NCBI GenBank assembly: GCA_964471225.1
Contig: CAYYEZ010000026.1
Location: 1-64,000 of the forward strand
Direction of reading: 5' to 3'
DNA from: JAGVJT01 sp964471225
GTDB lineage: Bacteria; Pseudomonadota; Gammaproteobacteria; Legionellales; Legionellaceae
Length of the DNA: 64,000 bases
Numbering within the stretch: the stretch's first letter is position 1; each line of letters starts with the position of its first letter. Below are positions 17,617 to 26,896 of this stretch, one piece after another. The notes beneath the pieces are model-generated. The model was not told the origin of the DNA and did not search any database. It was given only the letters and a program-made list of their open reading frames with translations. Position numbers and translations under genes: made by a program.

Positions 17617-18711
17617 TTACTGATAATGTGTCACCAGTTTTAAACGGCGCTGATGATGTATCATCGCCAATTCAATTAATTTATCCAGAAGCGAGACATA
17701 AGGCAAGCCACTCGCTTCCCACATTTTAGGATACATGCTGATGGATGTGAATCCGGGCAATGTATTAATTTCATTAAAATAAATATTGCCGGTCTCATCA
17801 TTCACAAAAAAATCAACCCGCGCCATACCTTGACAACGTAATCGCGTAAAAATTTCTCTAGCAATGTGCTGTAAGCGAACGACCAAATTTTCTGAGAGCA
17901 CAGCAGGAATCACTAGCTCTGTTTTATCACTATCCAAATATTTTGCAGCATAAGAATAAAAACCATCTTCATGTTTTACGACAACCTCTCCCGGGAGACT
18001 CACGTGTGGCGCATTAACAGATAGTGGATTTTCAAGCACAGCAAGCTCAATCTCACGGCCTTTGACAAAAGATTCAACAATCACGTAGTTGTCATAACGA
18101 CGCGCATCAGAAATCGCCTCTCTAAGGGTAGCTGCATCGCTGACTTTGTGAATGCCTACACTTGAACCCAACGCACAAGGCTTCACAAACATAGGCCATC
18201 CAAAGGCACTGGTGACGTCCTCGCAAAAACTGGATAGCTCTTCTTCCGAAGCAGCACTGGGTAACAATCGATACTGTGCCGCAAGAATCTCATCATCACA
18301 GACGACTCGCCTCGCCATTGCTTTATCCATACCTAAAGCCGAAGCCAGTACAGAACACCCCACGTACGCCACACCCGCGAGCTCGAGCAAACCTTGTAAG
18401 GCGCCATCTTCATAAAGAGGGCCATGCACAACAGGGAAAACAACATCAGTATCAACAGCAAACCGGCCGTCTTGCAACAAACTTTGTAACAAAACACTAC
18501 CCTCTGTTTTTACAGGCAACGCATCCTCATAGACAGACAACGCATCCACAGTATTGATGTAACAACGGCCTTCTTTATCCATACCGATAGGCGTAATCTC
18601 GTACTTTTGCTTATCCAAATATCTCAACACGGAAGCCGCAGAGCGTAATGAAATCTCATGCTCACCAGAACGGCCACCGTATAGTAAGGCCACTTTCAAT
18701 ACATTAGGCAT
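17617..18711 (-). CDS. ddl: D-alanine--D-alanine ligase
   Basis: An ATP-grasp ligase that makes the D-Ala-D-Ala dipeptide for peptidoglycan. It is 364 residues, slightly longer than E. coli DdlB (306), closer to DdlA length. Present are GGRSGEHEISLRSA, FPVVHGPLYEDGALQG, VKPCALGSSVGI and the metal-binding end FNEINTLPGFT. Its start overlaps the murB stop by 8 bases. Confidence 0.97.
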   Translation of the reverse strand: MPNVLKVALLYGGRSGEHEISLRSAASVLRYLDKQKYEITPIGMDKEGRCYINTVDALSVYEDALPVKTEGSVLLQSLLQDGRFAVDTDVVFPVVHGPLYEDGALQGLLELAGVAYVGCSVLASALGMDKAMARRVVCDDEILAAQYRLLPSAASEEELSSFCEDVTSAFGWPMFVKPCALGSSVGIHKVSDAATLREAISDARRYDNYVIVESFVKGREIELAVLENPLSVNAPHVSLPGEVVVKHEDGFYSYAAKYLDSDKTELVIPAVLSENLVVRLQHIAREIFTRLRCQGMARVDFFVNDETGNIYFNEINTLPGFTSISMYPKMWEASGLPYVSLLDKLIELAMIHHQRRLKLVTHYQ

Positions 18712-19600
18712 GCGCCCTTTCTCCTAAAAAATGTACTTCTCGAATCAAATGAATACCCTTCTCTTTTAAAACTGTATTGTGCACATGCTCAATCAACGCC
18801 TCAATCTCGTCAGCAGAAGCCTTGCCTTCCTCATTAATAATAAAATTGGCATGTTTTTCTGATACAACCGCATGACCGATACGAAATCCTTTTAAACCAC
18901 ATGACTCAATTAATCGTGCAGCGTAGTCTCCAGGAGGATTACGAAAAACTGATCCACAGTTGAATTCACTGGTCGGTTGCGTATTCGTACGACGCTCCAA
19001 CAGTGCTTTAATTTTACCGAGAGACTCTTCTTTTTCTCCTGGTATCAATTTAAACGTCCCTGCCACGAACCACTCGTCAGGTTGCAATCCCTCGACATGT
19101 CGATACGCAATTTCAAATTCTTGAGGAGAGCGATGATGTAAAACACCATCTCGTGTCATCGTTTCAACCTCTGTCACAAAATTCCAGGTTTCGCCATTAA
19201 AGCAACCCGCATTCATCCGCAATGCACCACCCATCGTGCCTGGAATACCGGCCCAAAATTCACCACCTTGTAAGCCGTTTCGCGCACTAAAACGCGCCAT
19301 TTTAGCACAAGAAACACCAGCTTCAACACGAATAGTCTCTGGCGTGACAAGCGTCATCTCATTTAGGCAACCCTGAGTCAAAATCACTGTTCCCAAAAAG
19401 CCACCATCACGAATTAATGAGTTGCTTCCAAGACCTAGCCATAATAATGGCTCATCTTTCGGGCAATGTTTTAAAAAAACTGCTAAATCAGCCAAATCTT
19501 TTGGCTTAAATAAGCGCGTAGCAGGACCTCCTACGCGCCACGTGGTGTAGTCAGACAACGATGCTTCTTGCTCTAACTGTCCTTGATAGATGTGATTCAT
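18704..19600 (-). CDS. murB: UDP-N-acetylenolpyruvoylglucosamine reductase
   Basis: FAD-dependent reduction of UDP-GlcNAc-enolpyruvate to UDP-MurNAc. At 298 residues it is the shorter type II MurB. Seen are TTWRVGGPA and LWLGLGSNSLIRDGG (FAD binding), IPGTMGGALRMNAGCF, and the catalytic Ser in FNCGSVFRNP. The murC-murB-ddl order differs from E. coli, where murB is elsewhere. murC and ddl overlap it on either side. Confidence 0.97.
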   Translation of the reverse strand: MNHIYQGQLEQEASLSDYTTWRVGGPATRLFKPKDLADLAVFLKHCPKDEPLLWLGLGSNSLIRDGGFLGTVILTQGCLNEMTLVTPETIRVEAGVSCAKMARFSARNGLQGGEFWAGIPGTMGGALRMNAGCFNGETWNFVTEVETMTRDGVLHHRSPQEFEIAYRHVEGLQPDEWFVAGTFKLIPGEKEESLGKIKALLERRTNTQPTSEFNCGSVFRNPPGDYAARLIESCGLKGFRIGHAVVSEKHANFIINEEGKASADEIEALIEHVHNTVLKEKGIHLIREVHFLGERAHA

Positions 19601-21006
19601 GATTTTTGCATCAGTTGATGTGCATATTGACTAATTGTACCTGCTCCTTGCATAAGAATCACATCCCCCTCTCGAATCACACGATTCAACTCTGGTTGTA
19701 ATGTTTGCGCACTCACCAAAGTTACCGATCCACCTTTAGATTCTATTGCATTAGCGAGAAGCTCGCTGGTTACACCAGTAATAGGCGCTTCACCTGCCGA
19801 ATAAATATCTAATAACAATACTTCATCACCTAATCTTAAGACATCTACAAACTGAGAAAAGAGATCTTGTGTCCGACTATAGCGGTGAGGTTGAAAAACA
19901 TGAATCAACCTTTTGTCTGGCCATACCGCACGAAAAGCGTCGACAGTGGCTCTGATTTCTTGAGGATGATGGCCATAGTCATCTACAACCATCGCTTTGC
20001 CGTGGTCAAAATCTTTTTCACCAAGCATTTGAAAGCGACGCCCCACACCTTGAAAGTCATATAACCCCTTCACGATCGCTGCGTCAGAAACTTCAAGCTC
20101 TGTTGCAATCACAATCGCGGCAAGCGCATTTTGTACATTGTGCCGACCTGGCCATTTAAGTTTCACAGCCAAAGGCGCATGAGGTGCTGGACGAATCACC
20201 GTAAAAGAGCTTAAAAGAGCCTCTTGTTTCCAATCAATCGCTCGATATTGTGCATCTTTAGAAAAACCATAACTACGCACAGGGCGCTGAATTTTTGATA
20301 AAATATGTCGCACCTCTGCATCATCAATACATACAACGGCAAGACCATAGAAAGGCAGATGATGAAGAAACTCAACAAAGGTCTGACGCAATTTTGCGAA
20401 GCTTCCGTGATAAGTGCTCATGTGATCTGCATCAATATTTGTCACCACAGCCATCATCGGTTTTAAAAATAGGAAAGAGGCATCACTTTCATCTGCTTCA
20501 GCAACTAGATAATTTGAACTACCAAACTGCGCATTAGCGCCACAACTCGTAAGCTTACCGCCAATCACAAAAGTCGGATCTAACTCTCCTTCTTGCAATA
20601 CACTAGTAATTAAGCTCGTTGTTGTAGTTTTTCCATGCGTTCCGGCAACAGCAATGCCATGTCTAAAACGCATCAATTCTGCGAGCATCATCGCACGCGG
20701 GATCACTGGAATTTTTTTCAAAAGCGCAGCTTCAATTTCAGGATTGTGATCAGAAATTGCCGTTGAGCGTACCACTACATCTGAATGCTCTATGTGCTTC
20801 GCATCATGGCCGATATAGACGGTTACACCCCTATCACGTAAGTGCTGAATTGCCTTATTGTCACTCACATCGGAGCCAGAAACTTGATATCCCTCTTGAT
20901 GCAGCACTTCAGCAATACCACACATCCCGGCACCACCAATTCCGACAAAATGAATATGTTTAACACGACCCATTTTCGGGTAAGCATAAGGTATTGCTTG
21001 CGTCAC
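19597..21006 (-). CDS. murC: UDP-N-acetylmuramate--L-alanine ligase
   Basis: Adds L-Ala to UDP-MurNAc. With the GTG at 21006, which has AGAAGGAG upstream, the product is 469 residues. An ATG at 21051 would run into ftsW and has no ribosome binding site. Motifs: HIHFVGIGGAGMCGIAEVL (UDP binding), AGTHGKTTTTSL (P-loop), EADESDASF, and the C-terminal FQPHRYSRT. In most gammaproteobacteria murG lies between ftsW and murC; here the two are only 11 bases apart and murG is missing. Confidence 0.97.
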   Translation of the reverse strand: MTQAIPYAYPKMGRVKHIHFVGIGGAGMCGIAEVLHQEGYQVSGSDVSDNKAIQHLRDRGVTVYIGHDAKHIEHSDVVVRSTAISDHNPEIEAALLKKIPVIPRAMMLAELMRFRHGIAVAGTHGKTTTTSLITSVLQEGELDPTFVIGGKLTSCGANAQFGSSNYLVAEADESDASFLFLKPMMAVVTNIDADHMSTYHGSFAKLRQTFVEFLHHLPFYGLAVVCIDDAEVRHILSKIQRPVRSYGFSKDAQYRAIDWKQEALLSSFTVIRPAPHAPLAVKLKWPGRHNVQNALAAIVIATELEVSDAAIVKGLYDFQGVGRRFQMLGEKDFDHGKAMVVDDYGHHPQEIRATVDAFRAVWPDKRLIHVFQPHRYSRTQDLFSQFVDVLRLGDEVLLLDIYSAGEAPITGVTSELLANAIESKGGSVTLVSAQTLQPELNRVIREGDVILMQGAGTISQYAHQLMQKS

Positions 21007-21017
21007 ACGCTCTCCTT

Positions 21018-22178
21018 CTATTTGAATCGACCCAAGCCTAGGGCTTGCCATCGATTTTCATGATCAATGCGCAATAATAGCGCAATTGCCACACAATTGA
21101 CTACAAGACTGGCACCACCATAGCTTAATAACGGCAAAGTTAAGCCTTTTGTTGGCAATAACCCTGCGTTTACACCCATGTTAATTGCAGCTTGTAATCC
21201 AAAACCAAAAGTAATGCCATAGGCTGTAAACGACGCGAATAAGCGAGACTGCTCATAAGCAAAAAAACCTATCATCAAACCGCGCGTCACTAAAATGGCG
21301 TAAAGTCCCATCACCAAAAAAATCCCGCATAAGCCGAGCTCTTCGGCTAACACAGCGAAGATAAAATCTGTATGAGCCTCAGGTAAATACAGTAGTTTTT
21401 GAACACTATCACCAAGCCCCATACCAAACCATCCGCCCCGTCCAAATGCTATCAATGACTGCGTTAGTTGGTAACCGCTATTAAATTGATCGGCCCATGG
21501 ATTCAAAAAAGCCGTTAACCGAGCAACGCGATAAGGCGAGGAAATCGCAAGTGTCGCGAGCGCAATAACCACAAGCAACAATAAACCGCCATAATAACGC
21601 CATTTTACACCTGTTAAAAACAACATCACCATCACTGTGCCAGTAATCACCACAGTCGCACCAAAATCAGGCTCTAACATTAATAAAAAAGCAACGATAG
21701 CTAAGACAAGCATTGGTTTAATAAACCCCATAGGACCTTGGGTTTTGCGACCTTTTTCTCGAACAAGATAGCCCGAGACATACACAACCATCGTAATCTT
21801 CGCAAGCTCAGACACTTGTATCCCAATCGGCCCGAAGGCCAGCCATCGTCGACTTCCATTGACAACCCGACCAATACCTGGAATAAGTACAAGAATCAGC
21901 ATGAGCAAACAAAGAAATAATAGTTTCACACTATTTTTTTCCCACACACTGCTATCCACACGTAAAACAATCGAGGAAAGGAAAAGACCAAAACATAAGT
22001 AGCAAACTTGCCTAATCAAAAAATGAAAAGGTTGATGGAAATATTTTGTCGAAATCATCACTGAGCTTGACGCCACCATCATTAGCCCCATGGAAAGAAG
22101 TCCGACGACCGCAATAATCAGCCACTTATCATATAAAGCATTTGGCGTCGGTATGGCGCGCTCTGCGACTGTACTCAC
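21018..22178 (-). CDS. ftsW: Septal peptidoglycan glycosyltransferase FtsW
   Basis: A SEDS-family integral membrane enzyme that polymerises lipid II at the septum with FtsI. It is 386 residues with about ten transmembrane helices. It shows GSRRWLAFGPIGIQVSELAK (the essential loop), EPDFGATVVI, AHTDFIFAVLAEELG and LLSYGGASLVVN. The GTG start overlaps the murD TGA and follows GGAGG. Confidence 0.97.
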   Translation of the reverse strand: MSTVAERAIPTPNALYDKWLIIAVVGLLSMGLMMVASSSVMISTKYFHQPFHFLIRQVCYLCFGLFLSSIVLRVDSSVWEKNSVKLLFLCLLMLILVLIPGIGRVVNGSRRWLAFGPIGIQVSELAKITMVVYVSGYLVREKGRKTQGPMGFIKPMLVLAIVAFLLMLEPDFGATVVITGTVMVMLFLTGVKWRYYGGLLLLVVIALATLAISSPYRVARLTAFLNPWADQFNSGYQLTQSLIAFGRGGWFGMGLGDSVQKLLYLPEAHTDFIFAVLAEELGLCGIFLVMGLYAILVTRGLMIGFFAYEQSRLFASFTAYGITFGFGLQAAINMGVNAGLLPTKGLTLPLLSYGGASLVVNCVAIALLLRIDHENRWQALGLGRFK

Positions 22179-23524
22179 AAATCCTCCACGGCTTTAGAAA
22201 AAACATCACCTCGGTGATTATAATCACGAAACATATCAAGACTCGCACAAGCAGGAGAAAGAAGAACCACATCGCCGGGCTTCGCTTCTTTTCTTGCAAT
22301 TTGGACTGCTGCGTCTAAAGATGAAACCTTATGTTGAGGCACCTCTGGTAAGGCTGAAGCCAATTTGTCAGCATCTTGCCCCATCAAAATCATCGAGCGG
22401 ACATACGTACCCACTACTTCTCGTAATAACGTAAAATCGGCACCTTTACCTTGACCACCCGCAATCAAAACAATTTTACCCTGAGTCGCACCACCAATCC
22501 CTAAAATTGCAGAAATGGTTGCACCCACATTGGTGCCTTTAGAATCATCAATCCAAGTGACCTGGTCTAACTCACGCACCCACTGACAACGATGTGACAA
22601 TCCAGAAAAAGAGCTCAGCGCTTGAGTCATCGCCTCAATAGAAAGCCCTGCCGCCTCAGCTAGCGCACAAGCAGCCGTAGCATTTAGCCAGTTGTGTCGA
22701 CCTTTGATTTTTAAGCGCTCCACTGGAAAGATCGCTTTTCGGCCACGTGCAATGTAGTAAGCCCCTTCGGCATCTTGAGAAAGCCCCCAATCTGCGTCAC
22801 GCTCGGGAGCACTTAACCCATAACTGTATACCATTTGCTCCGCGCTTAAAACAGAGCTGTCTGGATAGGTTTGATCATCATCTCGATTAAAAAAACACGT
22901 CTGTGCATTTAAATAAACACGTTGTTTCGCTTCCCAATAAGCCATCATTGAGTGATGTCTATCCAAATGATCTGGCGATAGATTTAATATTGTTGCCGCC
23001 AAAGGCATTAAGCTTTCTGTCAGTTCTAATTGAAAGCTGGACAACTCTAACACCCAAAGATCGTAGTAGGTATCATCATCGAGCAGTTCTAGTACAGGTG
23101 TTCCAATATTACCTGCCACAGCGACCTTTCTACCGGCGGCTTTTGCCATTTCTCCAAGCAAACTAGTTACAGTCGACTTACCATTCGTTCCGGTAATTGC
23201 AACCACTGGCGCACTCACTACCCGGGCAAAGCACTCAATATCCCCTAAAATAGGAATGCCCAAACTGATAGCTTCTTGAAAAAGAGGTATCTCTTGCGCA
23301 ACACCTGGGCTCGTTAAAATCGTGTGTACATCTTGCAAAAGCCCGCGTGGGTAACTCGCCAAATAAAGAGGAATATGAGGGAACTCTCCTCTAAACTGTT
23401 CAACGCCTAAAGGAGCCTCTCGCGTATCAAACACCGCAAAAGCATCTCCTTGCTTAGACAAGTGGCGCGCGATTGACAATCCTGTCTTTCCGAGGCCAAC
23501 AACCAATGTCAGTGTTTTTTGCAT
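22175..23524 (-). CDS. murD: UDP-N-acetylmuramoylalanine--D-glutamate ligase
   Basis: Adds D-Glu to UDP-MurNAc-L-Ala. From the ATG at 23524, preceded by GAGG, the product is 449 residues. It has VVGLGKTGLSIARHL, the P-loop ITGTNGKSTVTSLL, LNLSPDHLDRH and the C-terminal VLLSPACASLDMF. The longer frame extending into mraY has no ribosome binding site and was not used. Confidence 0.97.
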   Translation of the reverse strand: MQKTLTLVVGLGKTGLSIARHLSKQGDAFAVFDTREAPLGVEQFRGEFPHIPLYLASYPRGLLQDVHTILTSPGVAQEIPLFQEAISLGIPILGDIECFARVVSAPVVAITGTNGKSTVTSLLGEMAKAAGRKVAVAGNIGTPVLELLDDDTYYDLWVLELSSFQLELTESLMPLAATILNLSPDHLDRHHSMMAYWEAKQRVYLNAQTCFFNRDDDQTYPDSSVLSAEQMVYSYGLSAPERDADWGLSQDAEGAYYIARGRKAIFPVERLKIKGRHNWLNATAACALAEAAGLSIEAMTQALSSFSGLSHRCQWVRELDQVTWIDDSKGTNVGATISAILGIGGATQGKIVLIAGGQGKGADFTLLREVVGTYVRSMILMGQDADKLASALPEVPQHKVSSLDAAVQIARKEAKPGDVVLLSPACASLDMFRDYNHRGDVFSKAVEDL

Positions 23525-23544
23525 AGCATCCCTCGAGTCCTTAA

Positions 23545-24630
23545 TTAACGAAGTTTTAGCGTAGCCAATCCACACAACACAAAAATAACTGTCAAAATCC
23601 AAAAGCGCACAATCACTTTGGGCTCAGACCAACCTTTGAGCTCGAAATGATGATGTATGGGCGCCATACGAAAAAGACGTTGACCTTTTGTTAGTTTAAA
23701 ATAACTCACCTGTAAAATCACTGACATTGTTTCTAGTACAAATAACCCACCCATAATGAGCAATACAAGCTCCTGCCGAACCATCACAGCCACAAGCCCT
23801 AGAGCCGCACCCAGAGAAAGAGAGCCGACATCCCCCATAAACACTTGTGCAGGGTAAGCGTTGTACCACAAAAAGCCAAGTCCAGCGCCCACCAGTGCTG
23901 AGCAAAAAATAGTGAGTTCTTCTGTGTTCGGCACAAAAGGCATCGTCAGATAGTGTGCATACACCGCATTACTCGAAACATATGCAAAAACGCCCAACGC
24001 TCCTGCAACCATGACTGTGGGGAGAATGGCAAGCCCATCTAATCCATCCGTTAAATTCACCGCATTACTGCTGCCCACAATCACAAAGTAAGCAAATAAC
24101 ATAAACCAAGGGCCTAATTGAACCAAACAAGATTTAAAAAATGGAATAGTCAGCATCGTGTGAATTGGCAGATTTGCATGTAAATACAGATAAAATACCG
24201 CAATACAAGCGACTAACGACTGCCAAAAAAATTTCCATCTCCCAGGCAAACCTCTGCTATTTTTGAGCACGAGTTTACGATAATCATCTATCCAACCAAT
24301 TAATCCAAAACAAAGTGTAACACTCAACACTAACCACAGATCAGGCTGAGTTAAATCTCCCCATAACAAACAGCTACTCGCAACGCCTAATAAAATCAAC
24401 ACCCCCCCCATCGTTGGCGTGCCTTTTTTACTCAAATGTGATTTGGGCCCATCATCTCGAACAGTTTGTCCAATTTGCATTCGAACCAACCACTTGATCA
24501 TGAGTGGGCCGCAAAACAAACAAACCACCAAAGCAGTTAAAGCCGCTAAAATCGAGCGTAAAGTAATATATTGAAACACGCGAAGTGCATGATATTGACC
24601 CTGTAGAAGTTGTGTTATCCAGTAAAGCAT
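23545..24630 (-). CDS. mraY: Phospho-N-acetylmuramoyl-pentapeptide-transferase
   Basis: Transfers phospho-MurNAc-pentapeptide to undecaprenyl phosphate, giving lipid I in the inner membrane. With ATG at 24630 it is 361 residues (E. coli 360) and the N-terminus matches the family (MLYWITQLL). A TTG eight codons upstream is less likely. About ten membrane helices. Motifs: KKGTPTMGGVLIL, NAVNLTDGLDGLA with catalytic Asp residues, FMGDVGSLSLGAAL and MAPIHHHFEL. Confidence 0.98.
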   Translation of the reverse strand: MLYWITQLLQGQYHALRVFQYITLRSILAALTALVVCLFCGPLMIKWLVRMQIGQTVRDDGPKSHLSKKGTPTMGGVLILLGVASSCLLWGDLTQPDLWLVLSVTLCFGLIGWIDDYRKLVLKNSRGLPGRWKFFWQSLVACIAVFYLYLHANLPIHTMLTIPFFKSCLVQLGPWFMLFAYFVIVGSSNAVNLTDGLDGLAILPTVMVAGALGVFAYVSSNAVYAHYLTMPFVPNTEELTIFCSALVGAGLGFLWYNAYPAQVFMGDVGSLSLGAALGLVAVMVRQELVLLIMGGLFVLETMSVILQVSYFKLTKGQRLFRMAPIHHHFELKGWSEPKVIVRFWILTVIFVLCGLATLKLR

Positions 24631-24646
24631 TTTTTTCTCTATAAAA

Positions 24647-25975
24647 TTATTCAATTAACTCTTGTACGATGCGGTCCATCGCGCTTGAACGTGAACCTTT
24701 AATTAACACCGTCGTATGCGCATCAAGTTGCCCCATCAAATCCATGAGTAACGCATGTTGGCTTTCATAATGCATTGCGGCATCGCCAAAAGCCTCTGTT
24801 GTTGCAACACTATGGTGTCCACAAGTCAGAAGTTGATCAATGCCTCGTGCTTTTGCAGCGAGCCCGATTTCTTCATGATGCGCTTTACTATGCACACCAA
24901 GCTCACCGAGATCACCTAACACCAAAATCCGTTTTCCTTTTTGCTCAGCAAGCACATCTAGTGCGGCCAAGACAGATTTTAAGTTTGCATTGTAAGTATC
25001 ATCAATGATGTGTGCTTGATGTTTGCCTTTGCGGATCGCAAGACGACCAGGTACGCCACCAAATTGTGCTAATCTTTCACCAGCTTCAGTTAATGCAAGA
25101 CCTAGCGCACGAACACAGGTCATTGCCGCCACAGCATTACTCACATTATGTATACCTGGGACACGTAATTGGATAGGGAACTCTCCTTCCGGTGTCACTA
25201 GAACAAAGTGGCTGCCTAAAACCCCATGAAGCTCGATATCTCGCGCGTAAATTGTTTCTGGGTGCTTTATAGAAAAGCGAACTATTTTTTTACCAGAAAG
25301 TGTTTCATTCCAAGCATTCGCACTTGGATCATCGGCATTAATAATCGCAGTACCTTCCTTTTCTAAACCTTGATGAATCTCGCCTTTTGCACGCACAACG
25401 CCCTCAAACGATCCAAATCCTTCAAGATGTGCTGGTGCAACATTATTAATTAGGGTGACCTTAGGTTTTACCATGGACACCGTATGTGCAATTTCACCGA
25501 TATGATTCGCACCAAGCTCAAAGACAGCATAGCGATGTTGCGGTGTAAGCTTGAGCAGAGAAAGCGGGACACCAATATGGTTATTAAGATTCCCCGGAGT
25601 TGCAAACGCAGGCTTGGGCAGTAAAGTGGCTATCATCTCCTTCACTGTAGTTTTACCATTACTTCCAGTTAAGGCAATCACTTCGCACCCAAGTCTTTTT
25701 CGATGACAAGTGGCAATTAAAGTGAGTGCATCTAAAGTGCAAGGCATGATAAGTTGAGGAATAGACAGCTTTTCCACAGGCCGACTACATAAAACAGCCA
25801 CAGCACCTTTTTGACAAGCATTTTCAATGAAATCATGCCCATCAAACTGGGAGCCCTTAATTGCTACGAATAAATGCCCTGGTTGGATGCTCCGACTATC
25901 AATCGAAACACCCGTCAATGGGATAGCAGCCGTCGCGGGTAATTGAAGCCAAGCAGCAATTTCGTCTAAGGTCAT
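24647..25975 (-). CDS. murF: UDP-N-acetylmuramoyl-tripeptide--D-alanyl-D-alanine ligase
   Basis: Adds D-Ala-D-Ala to the UDP-MurNAc tripeptide. It is 442 residues (E. coli 452). It has SIDSRSIQPGHLFVAIKG, the P-loop LTGSNGKTTVKEM, FELGANHIGEI and DDTYNANLKSV. It is the first gene of this cluster copy; the genes normally preceding it (mraZ, rsmH, ftsL, ftsI, murE) are not upstream, where murI and an effector-like gene are found instead. Confidence 0.97.
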   Translation of the reverse strand: MTLDEIAAWLQLPATAAIPLTGVSIDSRSIQPGHLFVAIKGSQFDGHDFIENACQKGAVAVLCSRPVEKLSIPQLIMPCTLDALTLIATCHRKRLGCEVIALTGSNGKTTVKEMIATLLPKPAFATPGNLNNHIGVPLSLLKLTPQHRYAVFELGANHIGEIAHTVSMVKPKVTLINNVAPAHLEGFGSFEGVVRAKGEIHQGLEKEGTAIINADDPSANAWNETLSGKKIVRFSIKHPETIYARDIELHGVLGSHFVLVTPEGEFPIQLRVPGIHNVSNAVAAMTCVRALGLALTEAGERLAQFGGVPGRLAIRKGKHQAHIIDDTYNANLKSVLAALDVLAEQKGKRILVLGDLGELGVHSKAHHEEIGLAAKARGIDQLLTCGHHSVATTEAFGDAAMHYESQHALLMDLMGQLDAHTTVLIKGSRSSAMDRIVQELIE

Positions 25976-26048
25976 AACTATCTTTTAAATTAAACATAAG
26001 AGATAGTGTACTGCGTGCGCCACGAGAATACTAGTCGATGCGCAAATG

Positions 26049-26885
26049 TTAAGAAATCGGGCTTAACGAAGAGGCTTGGGCATCAACTAATTCGATCGAA
26101 GCATTGACCAATGATTCGCCTAAAAAAAGCTCACCGATAGTTTTAAAGCGCTGTACTGAGTCCGTCACCAGATAAATAGTATCTCGCCGTTTTGCGGTTG
26201 AGTCATTGAGAAGCTGATGTTCTATGAGCGTATTTTCCAATGCATTTGCTGTCGCATCCGCAGAATCAACTACAGCAACATGACTCGGCAGTAAGCTTGT
26301 TAACATCGACTTGAATACAGGAAAATGTGTACATCCAAGCAAAATTGTATCTTCGTCGCGAACATCTTTCAGATAATGCAAAAGCGCCTCTTTAGTAATA
26401 GCATTAGCAACCATGCCCTCCTCCGCCAACGCAACTAACAGACTACAAGCACGTGCATGGATAGATACATCGGGTAATTGTTGTGCAATAAGCTTTTGAT
26501 ATGCCTGTGACGCGATAGTCGTTTCAGTTGCCAACACAGCAATACGCTGATTGCGCGTTGCCGAAACAGCAGCCATCGCTCCTGGTGAGACGACCCCTAA
26601 GATAGGGATATCAGGCAACATGGACTGAAGATAAGGAAGTGAAGCGGTTGTCGCAGTATTGCAAGCAATCACCAGAGCCTTAATTTCCCGCTCGACTAAA
26701 AGACGTGTCATTTGAATCGCATACTGCAACACTGTATCTTGGCTTTTTGTGCCATACGGCAAGCGCGCCATATCTCCAAGATAAATGAACGACTCATCAG
26801 GCAAAGTGCTCTTTAATGCCTTCAGAACAGTCAAACCACCCATTCCTGAGTCAAAAACACCGATCGATGCATGTCTGTTTATCAT
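26049..26885 (-). CDS. murI: Glutamate racemase
   Basis: Supplies D-Glu for peptidoglycan. The product is 278 residues from the ATG at 26885; a GTG two codons upstream is also possible but sits too close to the AGAAG ribosome binding site. Both catalytic cysteine motifs are present (ALVIACNTATT and ILLGCTHFP), as is the N-terminal GVFDSGMGGLTVL. It starts 11 bases after the preceding effector-like gene, so it may be read from that gene's promoter. Confidence 0.96.
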   Translation of the reverse strand: MINRHASIGVFDSGMGGLTVLKALKSTLPDESFIYLGDMARLPYGTKSQDTVLQYAIQMTRLLVEREIKALVIACNTATTASLPYLQSMLPDIPILGVVSPGAMAAVSATRNQRIAVLATETTIASQAYQKLIAQQLPDVSIHARACSLLVALAEEGMVANAITKEALLHYLKDVRDEDTILLGCTHFPVFKSMLTSLLPSHVAVVDSADATANALENTLIEHQLLNDSTAKRRDTIYLVTDSVQRFKTIGELFLGESLVNASIELVDAQASSLSPIS

Positions 26886-26896
26886 ATTCACTCTTC

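Noticed and set aside
21006..21051. Longer murC starting at ATG 21051
   Set aside because: It runs into ftsW, lacks a ribosome binding site, and the GTG at 21006 has a strong one.
23524..23602. N-terminal extension of murD into mraY
   Set aside because: The ATG at 23524 is preceded by GAGG and aligns with the family start; the extension is antigenic to no MurD and lies in mraY coding sequence.
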